In this document: positions 32,629 to 40,729 of the stretch, one piece after another
Layout: each line of letters opens with the position of its first letter
Position numbering within the stretch: the stretch's first letter is position 1
Source: Acidimicrobiaceae bacterium
Lineage (GTDB): Bacteria; Actinomycetota; Acidimicrobiia; Acidimicrobiales; RAAP-2
Assembly (NCBI GenBank): GCA_027315005.1
Contig: DAHUZT010000080.1
Location: forward strand, 1 to 46,194
Direction: 5' to 3'
DNA: 46,194 nucleotides
Made by a program: the position numbers and the translations under genes
Notes under the pieces: generated by a model
The model's database searches: none
Told to the model about the DNA's origin: nothing
The model's input: the letters and a program-made list of their open reading frames with translations, nothing else

Positions 32629-33788
32629 CCACCGCCTCGCCGCCGGTTGAGGGGGGCGACGGTTCATCCACGCCGGATTCGCCCTCCCTGCGCCCGAGCA
32701 CGATCGTGGTCAAGGTGGGCTCGTCGTCGGTGACCACCGCGTCGGGGCAGGTGGACGTGGCCGCCATCGACAAGGTTGCCACCGAGGTCGCCGAGGTCCG
32801 TGCCGAAGGGATGCGTGCCGTCGTCGTCACCTCGGGTGCCGTAGCTGCGGGATGGACAGAGCTCGGAGCCGGCACCGCCCGGCCCTCGGACCCGGTGACC
32901 CTGCAGGCCGCTTCGGCGGTCGGTCAGCACCGGTTGATGACGGTGTGGAGTGACGCGCTCGCCCGTCGTGGGCTCCTCGCCGGTCAGGTCCTGCTGGCAC
33001 CGCTCGACTTCGTGCAGCGGAGCCAGTACCTGCACGCCCGGCGGGTGCTCGGCCGGCTGATCGAGCTCGGTGTGGTCCCCGTCGTCAACGAGAACGATGC
33101 CGTGGCCGACGAGGAGATCCGCTTCGGCGACAACGACCGCCTGGCCGCCCTCTGCGCACATCTGGTCGCGGCTGACCTGTTGGTACTGCTCACCGATACG
33201 GCCGGCCTTTGGACCGGGGACCCGAGCCGGACCGAAGGTCACTCGCTCATCGAGGAGGTCATCGAGATCGATCACGAGCTCGAGCGCATGGCCGGTGGTC
33301 CGGGGTCGGTCGCCGGTAGTGGCGGGATGGCCTCCAAGCTGGCCGCCGCCAACATCGCGGTGTGGTCCGGGGTAGAGGCGGTCATCGCCGATGCCTCCCG
33401 TCCCGGAGTGCTCGCGGACGTCGTCGGAAGGACACCGGGGGTGGGCACCCGTTTCGTCCGCCGTGCACGACGGCTTCCGGCCCGCAAGCTGTGGATCGCC
33501 TTCGCGGTGGGCGCGTCGGGGACGATCGAGGTCGACGATGGTGCACGGCGAGCGCTGGTCGAGCGGGGCCGCTCGTTGCTGCCGGCCGGGGTGGTGGCCA
33601 CCTCGGGCACCTACGGCATCGATGACGCCGTCGAGCTCTCCGGCCCAGACGACATGGTCTTCGCCAAGGGCCTGGTGCGCCAACCGGCGCCGGTGGTGGC
33701 CAAATGGGCGGGGCGCCGGTCGATCGAGCTCCCCGAGGACACCCCCCCCGAGATCATCCACCGCGACGACCTGGTCGTCCTGGACTGA
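32625..33788 (+). CDS. proB: Glutamate 5-kinase, 387 aa
   Basis: The first step of proline synthesis, ATP-dependent phosphorylation of glutamate. The amino-acid-kinase domain begins STIVVKVGSSSVTT and includes VVTSGAVAAGW, VPVVNENDAVADEEIRFGDNDRLAA and GSGGMASKLAAANIA. The C-terminal PUA domain (KLWIAFAVGASGTIEVDDGA) is present. GTG 32625 overlaps the obg TGA, so the kinase is coupled to the GTPase. The N-terminal extension of about 25 residues before the kinase fold is Ser/Pro-rich. Confidence 0.97.
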   Translation: MTTASPPVEGGDGSSTPDSPSLRPSTIVVKVGSSSVTTASGQVDVAAIDKVATEVAEVRAEGMRAVVVTSGAVAAGWTELGAGTARPSDPVTLQAASAVGQHRLMTVWSDALARRGLLAGQVLLAPLDFVQRSQYLHARRVLGRLIELGVVPVVNENDAVADEEIRFGDNDRLAALCAHLVAADLLVLLTDTAGLWTGDPSRTEGHSLIEEVIEIDHELERMAGGPGSVAGSGGMASKLAAANIAVWSGVEAVIADASRPGVLADVVGRTPGVGTRFVRRARRLPARKLWIAFAVGASGTIEVDDGARRALVERGRSLLPAGVVATSGTYGIDDAVELSGPDDMVFAKGLVRQPAPVVAKWAGRRSIELPEDTPPEIIHRDDLVVLD

Positions 33789-33794
33789 TCCGGG

Positions 33795-33824
33795 ACCGGC
33801 ACCGACCGGCACCGAAAGGCACCG
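33795..33824. repeat. 10-bp tandem repeat between proB and proA
   Basis: ACCGGCACCG occurs at 33795 and 33805, with a third variant AAAGGCACCG at 33815. It fills the centre of the 78-nt gap. Confidence 0.75.
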
Positions 33825-33854
33825 GCGCCGTCGGAGCCCCGATCCGGCCACGGG

Positions 33855-33860
33855 TAGTCT
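33855..33860 (+). promoter_or_regulatory. TAGTCT -10 element for proA
   Basis: TAGTCT ends 6 nt before GTG 33867, so proA and the following cassette may be transcribed as a leaderless unit independent of proB. Confidence 0.5.
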
Positions 33861-33866
33861 GGTGAC

Positions 33867-35117
33867 GTGCCGGCCACCCCACCCCTCGTCGACCTGGGTC
33901 GCCGCGCCAGGGCGGCCGGGCGCCACCTGGCCACGTCGTCGTCTGCCGCCAGGAACGAGGCCCTTTGGCGTGCCGCCGAGCTGCTCGAGCAACGCCGAGA
34001 ACTCGTGCTCGCAGCCAACGCCGACGATCTCACCCGGGCCGCCGCCGACGGCGTCGAGTCGACCTCACTCGACCGACTGCGACTCGACGACGAGCGGCTG
34101 GCTTGGATGGCCGATGGGCTCAGGAGTGTCGCCTCGTTGCCCGATCCGGTGGGAGAGGTGCTCGAGGGCTGGGTGCGTCCGAACGGCCTGCGGGTCGAAC
34201 GGGTGCGGGTTCCCCTCGGTGTGATCGGCATCATCTACGAGAACCGCCCAAACGTGACCAGCGACGCAGCCGGACTCTGCGTCAAGTCGGGCAACGCCGT
34301 ACTGCTCCGCGGCTCCTCGACAGCCGTGTCCTCCAACCGGGTGATCGCCACCGTTCTGCGCGATGCGCTGCGAAAGGCCGGCCTCCCCGAGGCGGCCGTC
34401 GGCCTGGTCGAAGACACCACCCGGGAGTCTGCCGTCTCCTTCATGCAGCTGGAGGGCATCATCGACTGCCTCATCCCACGGGGCGGTCCGTCCCTTCTGG
34501 CCTCGGTGCGTGCGCACGCGACCGTGCCCACCGTCATCGACGGCGCCGGAAACTGTCATGTGTACGTCGATCGGACCGCCGATCTCCCCATGGCCGAGGC
34601 CATCATCGTCAATGCCAAGCTGCAACGCCCCGGGGTGTGCAACAGCGCCGAAACCCTGCTGGTTCACCGGGAGGTCGCGACCGAGCTGCTGCCGAAGGTT
34701 GCCACTTCCCTCGCTTCGGTCACCCTCCTCGGGGACGAGTCCTCTTGCCGGCTGGTGCCCGGGATGCTCCCGGCCACCGAGGACGACTTCGCAACCGAAT
34801 TCCTCGGTCCGACACTGGCGGTGGCGGTGGTGGACGATCTGGAGGAGGCCATCGACCACATCGCCCGGTTCGGCACCGGCCATTCGGAGGCCATCGTGAC
34901 CACCGATCTGGCCACTGCCGGCCGGTTCACCGCCGCGGTGGATGCAGCCGCCGTGCTGGTGAACGCCTCGACCCGGTTCGTCGACGGACAGGAGCTCGGC
35001 CTTGGAGCGGAGATCGGCATCTCCACCCAGAAGCTGCACGCCCGAGGTCCGATGGGGCTCCGCGATCTCACTTCGGTCAGGTACGTGATCACCGGGAACG
35101 GCCAGGTCCGGACGTGA
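33867..35117 (+). CDS. proA: Gamma-glutamyl phosphate reductase, 416 aa
   Basis: The second step of proline synthesis, NADPH-dependent reduction of glutamyl phosphate. The NADP-binding ALDH fold is recognisable: GVIGIIYENRPNVTSDAAGLCVKSGNAVLLRG. The catalytic Cys258 is in RPGVCNSAETLL, and the C-terminal NASTRFVDGQELGLGAEIGISTQKLHARGPMGLRDLTS is canonical. The GTG is fixed by the -10 element. Its stop overlaps the MoxR start by four nt. Confidence 0.97.
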   Translation: MPATPPLVDLGRRARAAGRHLATSSSAARNEALWRAAELLEQRRELVLAANADDLTRAAADGVESTSLDRLRLDDERLAWMADGLRSVASLPDPVGEVLEGWVRPNGLRVERVRVPLGVIGIIYENRPNVTSDAAGLCVKSGNAVLLRGSSTAVSSNRVIATVLRDALRKAGLPEAAVGLVEDTTRESAVSFMQLEGIIDCLIPRGGPSLLASVRAHATVPTVIDGAGNCHVYVDRTADLPMAEAIIVNAKLQRPGVCNSAETLLVHREVATELLPKVATSLASVTLLGDESSCRLVPGMLPATEDDFATEFLGPTLAVAVVDDLEEAIDHIARFGTGHSEAIVTTDLATAGRFTAAVDAAAVLVNASTRFVDGQELGLGAEIGISTQKLHARGPMGLRDLTSVRYVITGNGQVRT

Positions 35118-36058
35118 CCGTGTCCGATCCGACCAGGGGGGGGACCGGGCAGGATGAGACCATCACGTCGGGATTCCCGGTGCCAGACGAGTACCGTTTC
35201 CGGTCCATCGATCAGGTGCGATCCGGGCTCGCCTCGGTCCACTACCTGGCCGACGACGGCATCGCCGGCGTCGTCTACCTCGCCGACCACCTGGCGAAGC
35301 CGGTGCTGGTCGAGGGACCGGCCGGTACCGGCAAGACCGAGCTGGCCAAGTCGGTGGCCCGGCTCACCGGAGGCCGCCTGATCCGGCTCCAGTGCTACGA
35401 GGGGCTGGACGAGTCGAAGGCACTGTACGAATGGAACTACAAGAAGCAGCTCCTGCGCATCCAGGCCGACCAGGGTCAGGACTGGCGCGAGCTCGAGGAC
35501 GACATCTTCTCCGAGGAGTTCCTGCTCACCAGGCCGCTCCTCGAGGCCATCCGGTCGACCGAGCCGGTGGTGCTCCTGGTGGACGAAGTCGATCGGGTGG
35601 AGCTGGAGACAGAGGCGCTCCTCTTGGAGATCCTCTCGGAGTACCAGGTCTCCATCCCCGAGCTCGGTACGGTGCGGGCCAGCAGGATCCCCTTGGTATT
35701 CCTCACCTCGAACAACACCCGCGAGCTGTCCGAGGCGCTCAAGCGGCGTTGTCTGTACCTCCACATCGACTACCCCGATCTTGACCGGGAGCGGGCCATC
35801 ATCGAGACCCGGGTGGCGGGCATCAGCGAGGTGCTGGCTGACCAGGTGGCCCGGATCGTGCGCTCCATCCGGACCTTGGACCTGAAGAAGGATCCGTCGG
35901 TGTCCGAGACTCTCGATTGGGCACGGACCCTCGTCCTCCTGGGGGTGCAGTCGGTCGACGCCGAGCGGGCCCGGGACACACTGCACATCCTGTTGAAGTA
36001 CCAGTCGGACATCGACCGGGCGGCCAAGGAGCTCGCCGGGGTCGACGAGACCAGCTGA
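35114..36058 (+). CDS. MoxR-family AAA+ ATPase (CoxD-like), 314 aa
   Basis: A AAA+ chaperone thought to help mature metal or multi-subunit complexes. Walker A is GPAGTGKTELAKSVA and Walker B is VVLLVDEVDRVE. Sensor 1 with the arginine-finger region is LTSNNTRELSEALKRRCLYLHI. KALYEWNYKKQLL is typical of the CoxD branch. GTG 35114 overlaps the proA TGA; GTG 35120 is an alternative. The next gene, 14 nt later, encodes the VWA protein that normally partners MoxR. No CO dehydrogenase or methanol dehydrogenase gene is near, so the client is unknown. Confidence 0.93.
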   Translation: MTVSDPTRGGTGQDETITSGFPVPDEYRFRSIDQVRSGLASVHYLADDGIAGVVYLADHLAKPVLVEGPAGTGKTELAKSVARLTGGRLIRLQCYEGLDESKALYEWNYKKQLLRIQADQGQDWRELEDDIFSEEFLLTRPLLEAIRSTEPVVLLVDEVDRVELETEALLLEILSEYQVSIPELGTVRASRIPLVFLTSNNTRELSEALKRRCLYLHIDYPDLDRERAIIETRVAGISEVLADQVARIVRSIRTLDLKKDPSVSETLDWARTLVLLGVQSVDAERARDTLHILLKYQSDIDRAAKELAGVDETS

Positions 36059-36072
36059 GGGGGATCGGGTCG

Positions 36073-37581
36073 GTGCTCGATCTGCTCGCCGGGTTCGTGG
36101 CCGAGCTCCGGGCCAACGGCATCCCAGTCTCCCTGACCGAGCACCTCGACGCCGCGGAGGCACTCGGTCATGTCCCGTTGGAGGACCGGCAGGCGCTCAA
36201 GTACACCCTCGGTGCCAGTTTGGTGAAGTCGTCGGCTCACTGGCGGGCCTACGAGACCGCCTTCGAGATCTACTTCTCCACCCGGGTCCCCGGAACCGGG
36301 ACGGAGGGATTGTCGGCCGACGGTGGGGGTTCCGGAGACCCCTCGGCCGGTTCGACGCGGGGTGGCGATGGGCAGGGACCCGGGACCGGTAGCGGTTCCG
36401 GCGAGGGCATGACGCCGACCGAGCTGGCCGATCTGCTCTACAAGGCCCTGCTCGGCTCGAACGACGCCATGATGACCGCAGTGGCCCGCCAGGCCGTTTC
36501 GCGCTACGCGGGGATGGAGGCTGGCCGGCCGGTCGGAGGCACGTACTACCTCTACCGCACCCTGCGGAATCTCGATCTCGACACCGTCCTCGACCGGCTG
36601 ATCGCCGAGGCGCGCGCCGGAGCATCGCGACGTCTGGACGGCGCCGGTGAGCGACTGTCCGACCGGCCGGAGGATCCACTGCCCGACGACCCGCCCCCGT
36701 TCACCACCCTGGAGGAGCGTCTGCTGCGCGACGAGTACCAGTCGCGCATCGAGCGGTTGCGCAAGGAGATCGAGGACGAGATCCGTCGCCGCCTGGTGGA
36801 GGATCGGGGACGCGAGGCGCTGGCCAAGTCCATCCGGAAGCCGCTTCCCGAGGACATCGACGTCATGCACGCCACCCGCGACGAGCTGGTGGCCCTGCGG
36901 AAGTCGTTGCGTCCACTGTCGCGCAAGCTGGCCGTCCGTCTGGCCCGTAAACGCCGTCACGGTCGCAGGGGGCCACTCGATTTCCGATCCACTGTCCGCC
37001 ACTCGCTGGCCACCGGAGGCGTGCCCCTCGAGCCGAAGTTCCGCTACCCGCGGCCGTCGAAGCCCGAGATCCTGGTGATCGCGGACATCTCGGGGTCCGT
37101 GGCCTCCTTCGCCCGTTTCACCCTGCACCTGGTCCACGCCATCAGCACCCAATTCTCCAAGGTGCGGAGCTTCGTCTTCATCGACGGGATCGACGAGGTG
37201 ACCAGCTTCTTCGACGGGGTGGACGATCCTGCCGACGCCGTTCAACGGATCAACACCGAAGCCGACGTGATCTGGGTCGACGGGCACTCCGACTACGGGC
37301 ACGCACTCATGGTGTTCTGGGAGCGGTGGGGTGAGGAGATCACTCCTCGAACCAGCGTGTTGCTGCTCGGGGACGCCCGCAACAACTACCACGCCTCACA
37401 ATCGTGGGTGGTGAAGGCGATCGCCGGACGGGCCCGGCACGTCTACTGGCTCAACCCCGAGCCTGAGTCCTATTGGGACTCGGGAGACTCGATCGTGAGC
37501 GAGTACGCCAACCACTGCGACACCGTGGTGGAGTGCCGGACGCTGCGTCAGCTCGAGCGGTTCGTGGGCGAACTGGCGTGA
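36073..37581 (+). CDS. VWA-domain protein, CoxE-like, 502 aa
   Basis: The partner of the MoxR ATPase. The N-terminal helical part begins LLAGFVAELRANGIPVSLTEHLDAAEALG. A Gly/Ser/Thr-rich linker (about residues 75-115) follows, then a charged helical region and the C-terminal von Willebrand A domain. The MIDAS motif is IADISGSVAS (Asp338-x-Ser-x-Ser), followed later by a Thr/Asp-containing TEADVIWVDGHSDYGHALMVFWE. Family members (CoxE) insert the Cu or S at active sites of molybdenum hydroxylases or act generally as client adaptors. GTG 36073 has GAGGGGG about 10 nt upstream. The stop overlaps the next start (GTGA). Confidence 0.9.
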   Translation: MLDLLAGFVAELRANGIPVSLTEHLDAAEALGHVPLEDRQALKYTLGASLVKSSAHWRAYETAFEIYFSTRVPGTGTEGLSADGGGSGDPSAGSTRGGDGQGPGTGSGSGEGMTPTELADLLYKALLGSNDAMMTAVARQAVSRYAGMEAGRPVGGTYYLYRTLRNLDLDTVLDRLIAEARAGASRRLDGAGERLSDRPEDPLPDDPPPFTTLEERLLRDEYQSRIERLRKEIEDEIRRRLVEDRGREALAKSIRKPLPEDIDVMHATRDELVALRKSLRPLSRKLAVRLARKRRHGRRGPLDFRSTVRHSLATGGVPLEPKFRYPRPSKPEILVIADISGSVASFARFTLHLVHAISTQFSKVRSFVFIDGIDEVTSFFDGVDDPADAVQRINTEADVIWVDGHSDYGHALMVFWERWGEEITPRTSVLLLGDARNNYHASQSWVVKAIAGRARHVYWLNPEPESYWDSGDSIVSEYANHCDTVVECRTLRQLERFVGELA

Positions 37582-38372
37582 GCGCCAGCTCCGGGAGCTT
37601 CGACGGTCTCACCGGTACCGCCGACAATTCCGATCGGCGGCCTCGACCGGGGAGCGGCGCGGGGTCGGTCCTCGCGCCTCCACCGGGCATCGCCACGTCC
37701 GCCCCTGTCCACCAGGAGTCGACTCGCCTGGTGCTGGTCCGTCATGGCGAAGCAGTGTGCAACGTCTCGGGGGTCTGTGGCGGGCCGAGGGGCTGCACGG
37801 GTTTGACCGAGCGCGGCCGGATCCAGGTCGAAGGGCTCCGCGACCGGGTTGGCGCCACCGGCGAGCTCGCCGGCTGCCAGGCTCTCTACGCAAGCATCCT
37901 GCCCCGGGCCACGGAGACCGCCGCGCTGCTCGCGCCCGCCCTGTGTGGTGAGGCCGGGATCGTACCCGAGGTGACGACCGACTGCGGGCTGTGCGAGCTG
38001 CATCCGGGGGCAGCCGACGGGCTGACCTGGGAGGAGTATGCCCAAGCGTTCGCCGCCCCGAATTGGGACATCGACCCGGGGCGGGCCATCGCACCGGGGG
38101 GCGAGAGCTGGACCGGCTTCGTCAACCGGGTGTCGATCGCCCTTCAGGCCGTTGCCGACCGGCACCGCGGTCAGCTGGTGGTGATGGCCTGCCACGCCGG
38201 GGTGATCGAGGCGTCGCTGCTGTCGAAGCTCCCGGTCGCCGGAGGTATCGGGGGCGCCAGATTGCACCTCGCCACTGCGCACGCCTCGATGACCACGTGG
38301 GAGACCGGCCTCGGGGGGTGGAGACTGCTCGGCTACAACGACAGCGCCCGCCTTCTCCCGGTATCCGGATAG
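37578..38372 (+). CDS. Histidine phosphatase (phosphoglycerate-mutase superfamily), 264 aa
   Basis: A phospho-His-dependent phosphatase. The catalytic motif LVLVRHGEAVCN has His56; the second His is in VVMACHAGVIEASL, and the YASILPRATETAALLA arginine region is present. The 45-residue N-terminal lead is low-complexity. The short form and GLTWEEYAQAF resemble actinobacterial broad-specificity phosphatases rather than glycolytic mutase. GTG 37578 overlaps the VWA stop, so this gene is the last of the coupled MoxR-VWA cassette. It converges on the DAHP synthase gene 34 nt away. Confidence 0.88.
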   Translation: MSASSGSFDGLTGTADNSDRRPRPGSGAGSVLAPPPGIATSAPVHQESTRLVLVRHGEAVCNVSGVCGGPRGCTGLTERGRIQVEGLRDRVGATGELAGCQALYASILPRATETAALLAPALCGEAGIVPEVTTDCGLCELHPGAADGLTWEEYAQAFAAPNWDIDPGRAIAPGGESWTGFVNRVSIALQAVADRHRGQLVVMACHAGVIEASLLSKLPVAGGIGGARLHLATAHASMTTWETGLGGWRLLGYNDSARLLPVSG

Positions 38373-38406
38373 GTCCGCTTGGGGATCGTCCCGGGCCTCC
38401 CTCCGG

Positions 38407-39762
38407 TCAGGACCGCAGCAGCTCGGCCACCGCGAAGGCCAAGTCGAGCGCCTGTCGACCGTTGAGCCGGGGATCGCAGGTGGTGGTGTAGCGCCGGTGG
38501 AGCTGGTCCTCGGCGATGTCCTCCATGCCGCCCAAGCACTCGGTGACGTCGTCGCCGGTGAGCTCCACGTGGACGCCGCCGGGCCAGGTACCGACTTCGC
38601 GGTGGGCACGGAAGAACCCGCGCAGCTCTCCGATGATGTCGTTGAACCGTCTCGTCTTCCGACCGTCTTCGGCGCTGATGGTGTTGCCGTGCATCGGGTC
38701 GCACACCCATACCACCGGGTGCCCCTCCTCCTGCACGGCACGGAGAAGCGGGGGGAGCCGCTCCGAAACGGCGTCGACACCGAGACGGGTGATCAGGGTG
38801 AGCCGTCCCGGCACCCGTTCCGGATTGAGCCGTCGGCAGAGCCCGAGAACGTCGTCCACCCCGGCGTCGGGCCCGACCTTCGATCCGATCGGGTTGGCGA
38901 TGCCCGAGAGGAATTCGCAGTGCGCACCGTCCAGCTGGCGGGTTCGTTCCCCGACCCACAGCATGTGGGCAGAGCAGTCGTACCACTGGCCGGTCAGCGA
39001 ATCCCGCCGGGTCAACGCCTCCTCGTAGTCGAGGATGAGTGCCTCGTGGCTCGTCCAGAAGTCGACGTGGTGCAGCGTCCCCTCGGCGTTGAGGTCGATG
39101 CCGCAGGCGTCCATGAACCGGAGCGCCCGATCGATGCCGACGGCGATGTCCTCGAACCGTCGACCCTCCCGCGACGAGGCGACGAATTCCTGGTTCCATC
39201 CGTGGATCTGGTTCAGGTCGGCGAACCCCCCCTTGGTGAACGCCCGGAGGAGATTGAGGGTCGCCACCGATTGTTGGTAGGCCATGACCAGGCGGTTGGG
39301 ATCGGGGATCCGTGCACGCCGGTCGGGCAGGTCGTCGTTGACCATGTGGCCCCGGAAGGAGTCGAGCGTCTGGTCGCCCACCAGTTCGGTCGGTGAACTG
39401 CGTGGTTTGGCGAACTGACCGGCGATGCGCCCCACCTTGACCACGGGCACCCCGGCACCGTAGGTGAGCACGACCGCCATCTGCAGGATCACCTTCAGTT
39501 TGTCTCGGATGGCATCGGCACTGAACTCGGCGAACGACTCGGCACAGTCGCCCGCCTGGAGCACGAAGGCCCGACCGTCGGCGGCCATGCCGAGTGAGCG
39601 GGTCAGGTTGCGGGCCTCCCCGGCGAACACCAGGGGAGGGAGGTTGGCCAGCTGGACGAAGACGCGTTTCAACTCGCCTTCGTCTGGCCAGCTGGGCTGC
39701 TGGGCGGCTGGGGACGAGCGCCAGGAATCGAGCGTCCATCCGGTTTCGGGTTCCGCATCCAC
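38407..39762 (-). CDS. aroG: Class II 3-deoxy-D-arabino-heptulosonate 7-phosphate synthase, 451 aa
   Basis: The first committed step of the shikimate pathway, condensing PEP with erythrose 4-phosphate. Class II (plant/actinobacterial) signatures are clear: FVLQAGDCAESFAEF, VPVVKVGRIAGQFAKPRSSP, DFWTSHEALILDYEEALTR, SAHMLWVGERTRQLDGAHCEFLSGIANPIGSKVGP, VWVCDPMHGNT and GGVHVELTGDDVTECLGG. Metal ligands (Cys in AGDCAE, His in DPMHGN, Glu in ELTGD, Asp) are retained. GTG 39762 is set by the TACGCT -10 six nt upstream. It is divergent from the LLM oxidoreductase with only 37 nt between start codons. Confidence 0.97.
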   Translation of the reverse strand: MDAEPETGWTLDSWRSSPAAQQPSWPDEGELKRVFVQLANLPPLVFAGEARNLTRSLGMAADGRAFVLQAGDCAESFAEFSADAIRDKLKVILQMAVVLTYGAGVPVVKVGRIAGQFAKPRSSPTELVGDQTLDSFRGHMVNDDLPDRRARIPDPNRLVMAYQQSVATLNLLRAFTKGGFADLNQIHGWNQEFVASSREGRRFEDIAVGIDRALRFMDACGIDLNAEGTLHHVDFWTSHEALILDYEEALTRRDSLTGQWYDCSAHMLWVGERTRQLDGAHCEFLSGIANPIGSKVGPDAGVDDVLGLCRRLNPERVPGRLTLITRLGVDAVSERLPPLLRAVQEEGHPVVWVCDPMHGNTISAEDGRKTRRFNDIIGELRGFFRAHREVGTWPGGVHVELTGDDVTECLGGMEDIAEDQLHRRYTTTCDPRLNGRQALDLAFAVAELLRS

Positions 39763-39768
39763 CCGACC

Positions 39769-39774
39769 AGCGTA
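39769..39774 (-). promoter_or_regulatory. TACGCT -10 element for the DAHP synthase gene
   Basis: Minus-strand TACGCT (39774-39769) ends 6 nt before GTG 39762. The opposing promoter's -10 begins 13 bp away. Confidence 0.5.
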
Positions 39775-39787
39775 AGGCCTTTCGTCC

Positions 39788-39793
39788 TAGTCT
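39788..39793 (+). promoter_or_regulatory. TAGTCT -10 element for the LLM oxidoreductase gene
   Basis: TAGTCT ends 6 nt before ATG 39800. Its upstream promoter region must lie within the opposing promoter and the first codons of the DAHP synthase gene. Confidence 0.5.
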
Positions 39794-39799
39794 TCGACC

Positions 39800-40729
39800 A
39801 TGCACCCGTTCCGCTTCGGCGTCCAGCTGGCACGGTCGGCCACCGGCGAAGCCTGGCGCCAGGCCGCCCGTCGGATCGAAGCGCTCGGATACTCGAGCCT
39901 CTTCATCCCCGACCATTTCGAGGACCAGTACGGCCCACTGGTCGCCCTCACCGTGGCGGCCGAGGCCACCACCACCCTGCGAGTCGGGTCACTCGTCTTC
40001 GGAAACGACTACCGCCACCCGGTGGTCCTGGCGAAGGAGATCGCCACGCTCGACCTGTTCTCCGAGGGTCGGGTCGAGTTCGGTCTGGGAGCGGGCTGGA
40101 TGACCACCGACTACGAGCAGTCCGGCATCGAGGAGGACCCCGCCGGGGTGCGGATCTCGAGGATGGAGGAGAGCTTGGTCGTCCTGAAGGCGTTGTGGTC
40201 GTCGGGAGAGGCCACGATGCACGGTCGCCATTACCGGATCGACGGGGTCCAGGGCGCGCCCCTTCCCGTCCAACGCCCCCACCCGCCCATCATCATCGGG
40301 GGAGGGGGGAGGCGAGTGCTCACGGTCGCCGCCCGCCAGGCCGACATCGTGGGCGTCAATCCGAGCTTGGCGGCGGGGACGATCGGACCCGAGGTCATCG
40401 GGTCGACCACGGCCGAGTCCTATGACCGGCGTCTCGAATGGGTGCGACACGCGGCGGGCGAGCGGTTCGATCAGCTGGAGCTGCAATGCCTGACCTTCCT
40501 GGTCCAGATCGTCCCCGATCGGGCCGAGGCCACGGCCGGGTTGGCCCGGGCCCTTTCGGTGAGTCCCGCGCACGTCGAAGGCTCGCCGATCGCGCTCATC
40601 GGCACCACCGACCAGATCATCGAGTGCCTGCGCGCTCGTCGCCGGCGCTTCGGGCTCTCCTACATCGTGGTGCACGAGGCCGAGATGGAGGAGTTCGCCC
40701 CGGTGGTCGCCGAGTTGACCGGAACCTGA
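39800..40729 (+). CDS. LLM-class F420-type oxidoreductase (TIGR03621-like), 309 aa
   Basis: A luciferase-like TIM-barrel monooxygenase/oxidoreductase of the actinobacterial branch that uses F420 or FMN. Evidence: RFGVQLARSATGEAWRQAARRIEALGYSSLFIPDHFEDQYGP, VGSLVFGNDYRHPVVLAKEIATLDLFSEGRVEFGLGAGWM, PPIIIGGGGRRVLTVAARQADIVGVN. The substrate is not predictable. The start ATG 39800 is leaderless by position. The nadD GTG begins immediately after its TGA (TGAGTG), so it may drive nadD-rsfS expression. Confidence 0.92.
   Translation: MHPFRFGVQLARSATGEAWRQAARRIEALGYSSLFIPDHFEDQYGPLVALTVAAEATTTLRVGSLVFGNDYRHPVVLAKEIATLDLFSEGRVEFGLGAGWMTTDYEQSGIEEDPAGVRISRMEESLVVLKALWSSGEATMHGRHYRIDGVQGAPLPVQRPHPPIIIGGGGRRVLTVAARQADIVGVNPSLAAGTIGPEVIGSTTAESYDRRLEWVRHAAGERFDQLELQCLTFLVQIVPDRAEATAGLARALSVSPAHVEGSPIALIGTTDQIIECLRARRRRFGLSYIVVHEAEMEEFAPVVAELTGT

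Noticed and set aside
35917..36072. Upstream extension of the VWA protein
   Set aside because: It overlaps the end of the MoxR gene in another frame and reads as Arg/Gly-rich filler. GTG 36073 matches the family start.
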